From assembly GCA_050256015.1 (NCBI GenBank), contig JBFWIL010000047.1, positions 1 through 13,948 on the forward strand: a stretch of DNA of 13,948 nucleotides, given 5' to 3'. The notes beneath the pieces were generated by a model, which was given only the letters and a program-made list of their open reading frames with translations, was not told the DNA's origin and made no database searches. Source of the DNA: JBFWIL01 sp050256015 (GTDB taxonomy: Bacteria; Bacteroidota; Bacteroidia; Bacteroidales; Prolixibacteraceae). The translations under genes were made by a program, and so were the position numbers. This document shows, piece by piece, positions 1 to 6,542 of this stretch (position 1 is its first letter; the number at the start of each line of letters is the position of its first letter).

Positions 1-443
1 TGCAGAATAAGCTGGATCAAAGCATTGAGGCCTATAAAAATGCTCTGCGCCAGAACCCTGACGATCCAGAAACCAAATACAATCTGGTATATGCCATGAA
101 CCTAAAGAAACAGCAACAACAGAACAAACAAAAAAACAAAGATAAGAACAAAGATCAGCAACAAAACAAAGATCAGAACAAAGATCAGAACAAAGATCAG
201 AACAAAGATCAGAACAAAGATCAGCAACAGAACAAACAGCAAAATAAGGATCAGAACAAAGATCAGCAACAAAAACAGAACAAAAACCAGCCGCAACAAA
301 ATAAGCACCAAGAAAAAATTTCCCGGGCAAATGCGGAACGATTATTGCAGGCTCTGGAGAATGATGAAGAAAAAATCCAGGAAAAGGTAAAAAAAGCCAA
401 AGCGGCAAAGGCCAGGGAACGGTCGACCGACAAAGACTGGTAA
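1..443 (+). CDS. batC: BatC-like TPR protein, 3' part (5' end outside window)
   Basis: This is the end of a protein whose frame is already open at the window edge (first full codon at base 3), so the ATG at 96 is internal. The first 30 or so visible residues form a TPR helix pair (SIEAYKNALRQNPDDPETKY). A very polar tail of Asn-Lys-Asp-Gln repeats follows, then a charged Lys/Glu/Ala-rich C-terminus that may form a coiled coil. It lies 51 bp upstream of batD and batE on the same strand. In Bacteroidota the batA-batE cluster includes such a TPR protein, BatC, thought to act at the cell envelope in aerotolerance or stress survival; the biochemical role is not established. The name rests on context plus the single TPR, so another TPR protein remains possible. 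Confidence 0.8.
   Translation, partial: QNKLDQSIEAYKNALRQNPDDPETKYNLVYAMNLKKQQQQNKQKNKDKNKDQQQNKDQNKDQNKDQNKDQNKDQQQNKQQNKDQNKDQQQKQNKNQPQQNKHQEKISRANAERLLQALENDEEKIQEKVKKAKAAKARERSTDKDW
135..266 (+). repeat. 12-bp coding tandem repeat (Asn-Lys-Asp-Gln units)
   Basis: The unit AACAAAGATCAG encodes N-K-D-Q. Five perfect copies run head to tail at 165-224. Two more perfect copies are at 147-158 and 255-266, and one-or-two-base variants are at 135-146 and 243-254, interrupted by Gln-rich CAACAA/CAACAG spacers. Because the unit is a multiple of three, gain or loss of copies would keep the batC frame. Near-identity at the DNA level, including codon choice, points to recent expansion by slippage or unequal recombination. 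Confidence 0.9.
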
Positions 444-494
444 GAGGCTGCATACTGAATGGTTAGAACAGGCTCCTTTTGACATGATTATACG

Positions 495-2330
495 ATGCAG
501 ATGAAAAATATAATCAAAAAATTAATCCTTGCGTTTTTCCTGCTGCTGCCGGCATTGTATACCAAGGCCGACAACGTGCGCTTTACCATGTCGGCTCCGA
601 ATGTCGTTTCGGCGGGAGAACAATTCCGTTTGTCTTTTACGCTGAATGAACGGGGCAGTGATCTGAAACTTCCTGACATGTCGAATTTTGACATACTGAT
701 GGGACCGTCCACGTCGCAGAGCTCCAGCATTCAGATTATCAACGGGAAGCGAAGCCAGGAAGTATCCTTCTCCTACATTTACATTCTCCGGGCCAAGGCA
801 GAAGGCAGTTTTACCATTAATCCGGCTACGATAACCGTAGAAGGTAAAGAATACCGGTCGAATGAACTGGAAATACAGGTGGTAAAAGGACAGGCCCGAC
901 AGCAGGGATCTGCTCTAGATCCGCAACAACAGCAGGTCCCCTCCGGAGCAGAACTGAGCAAAAACGACCTGTTTGTCCGCACCGAGCTGAACAAACACAC
1001 GGTATACCGCGGAGAGCAATTGATTGCCACCATCAAGATCTATGTTTCCCCCAATGTTCCCATCACAGGATTTGAAGATGTCAAGCTGCCTTCCTTTGAA
1101 GGATTCTGGACACAGGAAATTGATATTCCCAACCAGATCAGCTTTACCCGGGAAGTCTATAACAACAAGATTTACCAGATCGGAGTACTGAAAAAAACCG
1201 TACTTTTTCCCCAACAAACCGGGAAGATACAAATCGGTTCTTTTGAGATCACCACCATGGTTCGTCAGCAAATACATCAGCAACGCAGCTTTTTTGACGA
1301 TTTCTTTGATAACTACCGGACGGTTCCTGCACACATCTCCAGTGATCCGGTAAGCGTAACGGTCAGGGAATTGCCTGCCACCCCCGCCGGGTTTTACGGA
1401 GGTGTGGGAAAGATGAACTTTTCGGCCAAACCCGACAAAACCGAAACCAAAGCCAACGAAGCTATTACGTTCCGGGTTACGGTTTCGGGCAACGGGAATC
1501 TTCAGCTGGTTGAAGCCCCTAAAATTGACTTTCCTGCCGACTTTGAAGTCTATGATCCAAAAACTACCGATAATTCAAGGCTCACCGAATCGGGCATGAG
1601 CGGATCAAAAACTTTTGAATACCTGATTATTCCGCGTTATGCCGGACAATTTACCATTCCTTCGGTTCCGTTTGCTTCCTTTGATCCGGGCAACGGAAAA
1701 TATTCCGTTCAGAAATCTCCGGAATACACTATAAACGTAGGAAAAGGCGACGAAAACCAAAACGCCACGGTAACCAGTGCCTATTCCAAACAGGATGTCC
1801 GTTACATTGGCAAAGACATACGCTACATCAAGCAAAACCAATATCCGCTGAGAAGCCGTTCCGCACTGTTCTTTGGAAGCAGCTTGTTTTGGGGATTATA
1901 CCTGGGAATTCTGTTCCTTTTCCTCGCAGTGGTTTTTATCTACAGAAAAAAACTCCGGGAAAACGCCAACATGCAGCTGATGCGGACCAAACGGGCCAAC
2001 AAGGTTGCCCGTAAACGGTTAAAAGAGGCCCATGGCTACCTGAAACAACAGAAAGCCGAGCAGTTTTATGAAGCCGTACTGCGAGCCTTCTGGGGCTATC
2101 TGAGCGACAAGCTGAACATTCCACTAGCCGGCCTGAACCGTGAAAATGCCACGGCTAGCCTGAGCGGGAAAGGAGTAGAACAGAAAGTCGTTGACGAATT
2201 CATCCGCCTGCTTGACAACTGTGAATTTGCGCGCTATGCACCCCGTGCATCCGGAGAAACGCCCGAAGCGCTTTACAGGGAAGCAGCCGGACTGATGGGA
2301 AAACTGGAAAAACAAATTATAAACAGATGA
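495..2330 (+). CDS. batD: BatD, aerotolerance-cluster membrane protein
   Basis: A 611-residue protein of the BatD (oxygen tolerance) family. A signal peptide covers residues 1-25 (lysines, then a Leu/Phe-rich core, ending near Ala-25). A long periplasmic part, predicted to be beta-rich and Ig-like, runs to about residue 460. One transmembrane helix lies at about 463-485 and is followed by basic RKK residues. A cytoplasmic helical tail of about 125 residues completes the protein. Length and layout fit the family. Bat proteins are associated with aerotolerance and with MoxR/von Willebrand-domain protein systems, but the molecular function is unknown. The batE start overlaps its stop by 4 bp, implying translational coupling. 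A second ATG two codons in (501) is an equally plausible start; no clear ribosome binding site decides between them. Confidence 0.9.
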   Translation: MQMKNIIKKLILAFFLLLPALYTKADNVRFTMSAPNVVSAGEQFRLSFTLNERGSDLKLPDMSNFDILMGPSTSQSSSIQIINGKRSQEVSFSYIYILRAKAEGSFTINPATITVEGKEYRSNELEIQVVKGQARQQGSALDPQQQQVPSGAELSKNDLFVRTELNKHTVYRGEQLIATIKIYVSPNVPITGFEDVKLPSFEGFWTQEIDIPNQISFTREVYNNKIYQIGVLKKTVLFPQQTGKIQIGSFEITTMVRQQIHQQRSFFDDFFDNYRTVPAHISSDPVSVTVRELPATPAGFYGGVGKMNFSAKPDKTETKANEAITFRVTVSGNGNLQLVEAPKIDFPADFEVYDPKTTDNSRLTESGMSGSKTFEYLIIPRYAGQFTIPSVPFASFDPGNGKYSVQKSPEYTINVGKGDENQNATVTSAYSKQDVRYIGKDIRYIKQNQYPLRSRSALFFGSSLFWGLYLGILFLFLAVVFIYRKKLRENANMQLMRTKRANKVARKRLKEAHGYLKQQKAEQFYEAVLRAFWGYLSDKLNIPLAGLNRENATASLSGKGVEQKVVDEFIRLLDNCEFARYAPRASGETPEALYREAAGLMGKLEKQIINR

Positions 2331-3079
2331 AACGCATATACAGCATTATTCTGCTGATCCTGGGGCTGACCGTCAATCTCCATGCCCAGGATTCGCTGCT
2401 GGTTCAGGCTAACCGGAACTATGCCGCAGGCCGTTACGAACAGGCCGTCAAACAGTATCTGGAAATCCTGAACAGCAAAATCGAATCGGCCGAAGTATAC
2501 TATAATCTCGGGAATGCATGGTATAAAAGCGGACAATATACCCGGGCCATCATCAATTATGAACGGGCCAGGCTGCTCGCCCCGCGTGATGAGGATATCC
2601 GCTTTAACCTTGAACTGGCCAACCAGCATGTGGTCGATGCCATTGACCCGCTTCCCCAGGTCTTTTTTATCCGCTGGTGGAACAAGCTTGCCAATCAGCA
2701 TACAGCCGACGGCTGGGCCCGTATCAGTCTGAGCTCTTTTATACTCGCACTCATCCTGGCAGGATTTTTCTTCTTTAGCAAATCTTCAGGAATAAAAAGA
2801 CTTGCCTTCTGGCTGGGAATACCGGGAATAGTTATTTCCGTTTTTAGTTATAACTTTGCCGCCCGGCAGGAAAAGTTGCTGACCGGACACCGGTTTGCCA
2901 TTATTACCCAGCCCAGTGTTACGGTAAAAAGTTCTCCCTCGGAGGGAGGTACGGATCTGTTTCTGATTCATGAGGGACTGAAAATCGAAATCCGTGACAG
3001 TCTGGGGAGCTGGAAAGAAATCAGGCTGGCCGACGGCAACCAGGGATGGCTGCCCGAAAACAGCCTGGAAAAAATATGA
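2327..3079 (+). CDS. batE: BatE, TPR and SH3-like membrane protein
   Basis: A 250-residue protein with the usual BatE layout. A signal peptide (residues 1-20, ending HAQ) precedes two TPR units at about 23-52 and 56-89, including the typical YYNLGNAWYKSGQYTRAI stretch. Two membrane helices lie at about 132-151 and 158-177. The C-terminal domain (about 190-250) resembles bacterial SH3 domains, with V-x-V-K-S-S-P near its start and GNQGWLP near its end. The start codon overlaps the batD stop in an ATGA, so the two are probably translationally coupled. A hairpin terminator six bases downstream marks this as the last gene of the bat operon. The family is tied to aerotolerance and envelope integrity; the exact activity is unknown. 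Confidence 0.9.
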   Translation: MKRIYSIILLILGLTVNLHAQDSLLVQANRNYAAGRYEQAVKQYLEILNSKIESAEVYYNLGNAWYKSGQYTRAIINYERARLLAPRDEDIRFNLELANQHVVDAIDPLPQVFFIRWWNKLANQHTADGWARISLSSFILALILAGFFFFSKSSGIKRLAFWLGIPGIVISVFSYNFAARQEKLLTGHRFAIITQPSVTVKSSPSEGGTDLFLIHEGLKIEIRDSLGSWKEIRLADGNQGWLPENSLEKI

Positions 3080-3085
3080 CAAATG

Positions 3086-3106
3086 GCCGGCACAGCCGGC
3101 TTTTTT
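3086..3106 (+). terminator. Rho-independent terminator of the bat operon
   Basis: A GCCGGC stem (3086-3091), a three-base ACA loop and a second GCCGGC (3095-3100) are followed directly by six T residues. The stem is perfect and GC-only, and it lies six bases beyond the batE stop, so it ends the bat transcript and separates it from fabI. Confidence 0.9.
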
Positions 3107-3167
3107 ATTGTACCTGTTTTTAAAACCATTTAAAAACGCGGTTGTTTAAACTCATAAACTGTAGATT

Positions 3168-4028
3168 ATGGCTTATCATTTACTGAAAGGAAAGAGGGGA
3201 ATCATCTTTGGTGCGCTGAACGCAGACTCCATTGCCTGGAAAGTTGCCGAACGTGCTTTTGAAGAAGGAGCTGCTTTCACACTGACCAATACATCCGTAG
3301 CCCTGCGTATGGGCGATACCTCCAAACTGGCGGAAAAGTGCAGGTCCACCCTCATTGAGGCCGATGCTACCAGGGTGGAAGATCTGGAAACGCTTATCAA
3401 AAAATCCATGGAAGTGCTGGGCGGAAAAATCGACTTTATCCTTCACTCTATAGGAATGTCACCCAATGTCCGCAAGGGCAGGCATTACAGCGATCTGGAC
3501 TACAATTATATGGAGAAGACACTGGATATTTCTGCTGTTTCTTTTCACAAAATTCTGCAGACTGCCAGGAAGATGGATGCCATCAATGAATGGGGATCGG
3601 TGGTTGCCCTCTCCTATGTGGCGGCCCAGCGAACCTTTTACGGATACAACGACATGGCCGATGCCAAAGCCCTGCTGGAATCTATTGCCCGCAGTTTCGG
3701 TTATATTTACGGGAGAGAACGCCGTGTACGTGTCAACACCGTCTCCCAGTCGCCCACCCTTACCACAGCAGGCAACGGAGTAAAAGGAATCGGACGATTA
3801 CTCGATTTCGGAGAACGGATGTCGCCCCTCGGCAATGCCACGGCCGATGAATGTGCCGACTATTGCATTACGCTTTTTTCTGACCTGACCCGCAAGGTAA
3901 CCATGCAAAACCTCTATCACGACGGGGGGTTCTCTTCTATGGGCATGAGCATGCGAGCCTTGGAACAGTATGAAAAAGGGCTAGACTGTGACTGCAATAC
4001 GGCCGGAAGCGGGCATCGGTTCGACTAA
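3168..4028 (+). CDS. fabI: Enoyl-ACP reductase FabI (NADH-dependent, SDR family)
   Basis: A 286-residue short-chain dehydrogenase/reductase family protein. FabI carries out the last step of each fatty-acid elongation cycle, reducing trans-2-enoyl-ACP with NAD(P)H in the cytoplasm. The nucleotide-binding loop G-A-L-N-A-D-S-I-A-W (residues 15-24) matches the FabI form G-x5-S-I-A. The catalytic Tyr-x6-Lys is Y160/K167, and the second conserved FabI tyrosine is Y150 in SYVAAQRTFYGY. It is longer than the E. coli enzyme (262 residues); the excess is mostly a C-terminal extension ending in DCDCNTAGSGHRFD, as I recall for Bacteroidota FabI. The gene stands alone between the bat terminator and the convergent iorB. 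No promoter matching TAnnTTTG was seen in its 61-bp upstream gap. Confidence 0.93.
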   Translation: MAYHLLKGKRGIIFGALNADSIAWKVAERAFEEGAAFTLTNTSVALRMGDTSKLAEKCRSTLIEADATRVEDLETLIKKSMEVLGGKIDFILHSIGMSPNVRKGRHYSDLDYNYMEKTLDISAVSFHKILQTARKMDAINEWGSVVALSYVAAQRTFYGYNDMADAKALLESIARSFGYIYGRERRVRVNTVSQSPTLTTAGNGVKGIGRLLDFGERMSPLGNATADECADYCITLFSDLTRKVTMQNLYHDGGFSSMGMSMRALEQYEKGLDCDCNTAGSGHRFD

Positions 4029-4066
4029 CACGCTCATCCGGGCTACCCCAGATACGGCACACAGGT

Positions 4067-4087
4067 AAAAAGAGCAGGACGGCTGCT
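4067..4087 (-). terminator. Possible terminator of iorB (weak, perhaps bidirectional)
   Basis: On the minus strand AGCAG (4087-4083), a five-base loop and CTGCT (4077-4073) form a short stem, followed by C and five T residues. It lies about 65 bases past the iorB stop in the convergent gap with fabI. The stem is only 5 bp, so this is tentative. Nothing else was recognised in the 124-bp gap 4029-4152. Confidence 0.4.
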
Positions 4088-4152
4088 GCTTCTTACGGGC
4101 AACGGCTGTTTTGCTCCTTCACCGGAGGCAGCAGGCAATCATCTGCCGGAAC

Positions 4153-4740
4153 CTATTTCAACCGGCTTTCCTGAGCGAACTGCCTCCCTGCATGCAGTGC
4201 CTTAAGGTTCATCCCGACCACAGCTTCCCCTTTCCTTTCAAAAACAGACCGCAATCCGGCTTCAATCTGGTAGAAATCAATATGGATAAAAGGAGAAGCA
4301 GCCCCCAGCATTACGATATTGGAAGTCCGTATGTTTCCGGCCTCCCGGGCAAGCTGATCCGCATCCAAAGCCACCATCCTGGGCAGCTTTTCGATTTCCT
4401 TCCGTATGGCAGAACCATCGGGATAATTGGGTATATTCTTAAAAGGCGTTGTATTGGTTACCAGAAACCCCGTATCCGACAGGTAAGGCAAATAACGCAG
4501 GGCCTCCATGGGTTCGACCGATAAAATAAGGTCGGCTCCGCCCAGGGGAATCAGGTCTGAAGCAATGGACTTTCGGGATATCCGCATATGGCTGACCACC
4601 GCTCCGCCCCGCTGGCTCATTCCATGAGTTTCAGCCTGCTTCAAAAAAAGATCCTCCGAAAGAACGGCCTCTCCCAGAACCGTGGCAATGGTTAAAATGC
4701 CCTGACCGCCTACCCCGGCCAGGATAATATCAGTTTTCAT
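4153..4740 (-). CDS. iorB: Indolepyruvate:ferredoxin oxidoreductase, beta subunit
   Basis: A 195-residue protein of the pyruvate/ketoisovalerate oxidoreductase gamma-domain family, the small subunit that pairs with IorA. The complex oxidatively decarboxylates aryl pyruvates such as indolepyruvate to aryl-acetyl-CoA and passes electrons to ferredoxin. Diagnostic motifs are the N-terminal GVGGQGI (residues 9-15) and ETHGMSQRGGAV (37-48). The length is normal for the family. An in-frame stop lies a few codons upstream of the ATG, so the start is fixed. It follows iorA on the same strand but after a 124-bp gap that contains a good candidate promoter, so it may be transcribed partly on its own. 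Substrate preference cannot be read from the sequence. Confidence 0.9.
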   Translation of the reverse strand: MKTDIILAGVGGQGILTIATVLGEAVLSEDLFLKQAETHGMSQRGGAVVSHMRISRKSIASDLIPLGGADLILSVEPMEALRYLPYLSDTGFLVTNTTPFKNIPNYPDGSAIRKEIEKLPRMVALDADQLAREAGNIRTSNIVMLGAASPFIHIDFYQIEAGLRSVFERKGEAVVGMNLKALHAGRQFAQESRLK

Positions 4741-4811
4741 AAGTGTATTATTTCAATTTAACTTACTGCAGTTTGCGTATTACAGGCCATCCACTTTACA
4801 CCCGGGTTTGC

Positions 4812-4842
4812 CAAAGGTATGGGACTAGTCTGAATAAACAAG
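4812..4842 (-). promoter_or_regulatory. Candidate Bacteroidota promoter for iorB
   Basis: Read on the minus strand, a -33 element CTTG (4842-4839; consensus TTTG, 3 of 4) is separated by exactly 19 bases from a perfect -7 element TACCTTTG (4819-4812; consensus TAnnTTTG). The predicted transcript would start around 4805, next to the 8-bp palindrome ACCCGGGT (4800-4807), giving a leader of about 65 bases before iorB. Confidence 0.6.
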
Positions 4843-4864
4843 CTCTCCGTAACTCACATGGCTT

Positions 4865-6463
4865 TTACCGATTTCGGTTTCGTTTCCTGCGGCTGGCCCG
4901 CTGAATACATTCACGCCGGGGAATGATTACGGAAACCCCTTGGTAATCCAGTTCCTCCCGGAAAATACGAACCATTTCCTCATGATTCTTTTTTAGGGGG
5001 ACAACGACCCGGATATGGGACGGATCAACCCCGATCCCCGTACATATATCCTCGATCTTTCCTTCGGCCGAAGAATCCTGCCCTCCGGTCATGGAAACCG
5101 ATTCATTGTCAGAAATCACTACCGTGACTGGCGTTTTTTCATTCACGGCATCCAGCAATCCGGTCATTCCCGAATGGGTGAAGGTTGAATCGCCAATCAC
5201 GGCAATGGCCGGGGAGAGCCCGGCATCTGCAGCCCCCTTGGCCATGGTAATGGAAGCTCCCATATCCACACAGGAATTTATCGCTTCGTACGGAGGAAGC
5301 GCTCCAAGGGTATAACATCCAATATCCGAAAACACATGGCCTTTCCCAATTTCGGACAGCACTTCGTTCATGGCCGTATAGGCGTCAATATGCCCGCAAC
5401 CCTGACACATGGCAGGAGGACGGGAAGCCACCAGCAAGGGTACCGGTAATCCGCTGCCAGGCTGTTTTCCCAAGGCCCGGAGCACATAATCAGGGTTCAG
5501 CTCTCCGCTTCGGGGCAAACTGCCGTCCAGCCGTCCCCGAACGGTTGTTCCACAGCCATAGAATCCTTTCAGCTTCTCCTCCACCAGCGGATATCCTTCT
5601 TCCAGCACCAGAATCTGTTCACATTCCGCCGGTAAACGCTTCAAAAACCTTTCCGGTAAAGGGTACTGGGAAAGTTTAACCAAAGGATGCGGACAACTCC
5701 TTTCCCGAAAACATTCCTGGAGGTAATTGTATGTAATACCGCAACAAACAATTCCCAGCCTTTTATCCGGTCCGTCCAGATAACGGTTCCATTGTGATTC
5801 TTCCGAACAACTTACCAGCATTGCCTGTTTTTCCAGCAATCCGGTATACCGTCTTCGGGCAATGGCCGGAAGCAACACAAACTGCCGCGGATCCTGGGGC
5901 AAAACCAGCTTATTCTGATCCCTTTTTTCCCGACATAACACACCGGCCCGGGAATGAGCCAGCCGGGTGGTAATCCGCAACATAACCGGTAAACCGGTTC
6001 TCTCGGAAAACAGCAGTCCCTCATACGCCATATCGTAGGCTTCCTGCTGGTTTGAAGGCTCCAGCACTGGAACCATGGCAAAATTACCGTAATAACGCGA
6101 ATCCTGTTCATTCTGGGAAGAATGCATGGACGGATCATCGGCCACGGCAACCACCAACCCACCGTTTACGCCCGTTATGGCCGAATTAACAAAAGCATCG
6201 GCTGCCACATTCAGCCCCACATGCTTCATGCATACCAGCGCTCGCTTGCCGGCATAACTCATACCCAGAGCAGCTTCATAAGCGGTCTTCTCATTAGCCG
6301 ACCATTTTCGGTGAACGTTCCCCACAGCAGCCTGCGGACTTTCCTGAATGTATTCGGTGATCTCCGTGGAAGGGGTACCGGGGTATGCATATACACCTGA
6401 CAAGCCGGCATCAAGCGCCCCCTGCCCGATGGCCTCAACCCCCAATAATAAAAGCTTTTGCAT
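4865..6463 (-). CDS. iorA: Indolepyruvate:ferredoxin oxidoreductase, alpha subunit (no ferredoxin domain)
   Basis: A 532-residue thiamine-diphosphate-dependent 2-oxoacid oxidoreductase subunit. The N-terminal half carries the YPGTPSTEITEYI motif (about 28-40). The C-terminal half is a TPP-binding domain with MCQGCGHIDAY (C353, C356) and the TPP/Mg signature beginning GDS at 424-426 and continuing to SDNESVSMTGGQ. Many IorA proteins continue into a C-terminal Cys-rich 2x[4Fe-4S] ferredoxin domain; here the protein stops after PRRECIQ and a basic tail (RKRNRNR), with no C-x2-C-x2-C cluster motif. Electron transfer would then need a separate ferredoxin. I recall Bacteroides relatives of similar length, so this looks like a lineage form rather than a truncation. 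It has a strong promoter and operator candidate directly upstream. Confidence 0.9.
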   Translation of the reverse strand: MQKLLLLGVEAIGQGALDAGLSGVYAYPGTPSTEITEYIQESPQAAVGNVHRKWSANEKTAYEAALGMSYAGKRALVCMKHVGLNVAADAFVNSAITGVNGGLVVAVADDPSMHSSQNEQDSRYYGNFAMVPVLEPSNQQEAYDMAYEGLLFSERTGLPVMLRITTRLAHSRAGVLCREKRDQNKLVLPQDPRQFVLLPAIARRRYTGLLEKQAMLVSCSEESQWNRYLDGPDKRLGIVCCGITYNYLQECFRERSCPHPLVKLSQYPLPERFLKRLPAECEQILVLEEGYPLVEEKLKGFYGCGTTVRGRLDGSLPRSGELNPDYVLRALGKQPGSGLPVPLLVASRPPAMCQGCGHIDAYTAMNEVLSEIGKGHVFSDIGCYTLGALPPYEAINSCVDMGASITMAKGAADAGLSPAIAVIGDSTFTHSGMTGLLDAVNEKTPVTVVISDNESVSMTGGQDSSAEGKIEDICTGIGVDPSHIRVVVPLKKNHEEMVRIFREELDYQGVSVIIPRRECIQRASRRKRNRNR

Positions 6464-6480
6464 ATATTCTCTCTACTACG

Positions 6481-6496
6481 TTTTGGGATCCCAAAA
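6481..6496. promoter_or_regulatory. Perfect 16-bp palindrome, candidate operator of iorA
   Basis: TTTTGGGATCCCAAAA is a perfect inverted repeat with no spacer. It overlaps the TTTG of the candidate iorA -7 element and covers the predicted transcription start, about 18 bp before the ATG. It is not followed by a T run on either strand, so it is unlikely to be a terminator. A dimeric repressor site is the simplest reading; the regulator is unknown. Confidence 0.55.
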
Positions 6497-6522
6497 TTAG
6501 CAGACTATGCCTTAGAAACAAA
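6492..6522 (-). promoter_or_regulatory. Consensus Bacteroidota promoter for iorA
   Basis: On the minus strand a perfect -33 TTTG (6522-6519), a 19-base spacer and a perfect -7 TAATTTTG (6499-6492) lie in the 79-bp gap between relA and iorA. A 7-bp inverted repeat, CAGACTA (6501-6507) with TAGTCTG (6529-6535), brackets the spacer and -33 box and may be a further regulator site. The predicted start is near 6485, giving a leader of about 20 bases. Confidence 0.75.
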
Positions 6523-6542
6523 TTAAATTAGTCTGTCTGTGT

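Noticed and set aside
102..311. A hydrophobic Leu/Val/Ile/Phe repeat frame on the minus strand
   Set aside because: It is the exact antisense of the NKDQ repeat in batC; it has no independent support and its hydrophobicity follows from the repeat.
4153..4524. A 137-codon plus-strand frame opposite iorB
   Set aside because: It is an antisense shadow of iorB, which has clear family motifs.
6481..6496. The iorA palindrome as a terminator of the relA-family gene
   Set aside because: Neither strand has a T run after the stem, and the stem would have no loop; its overlap with a promoter makes an operator more likely.
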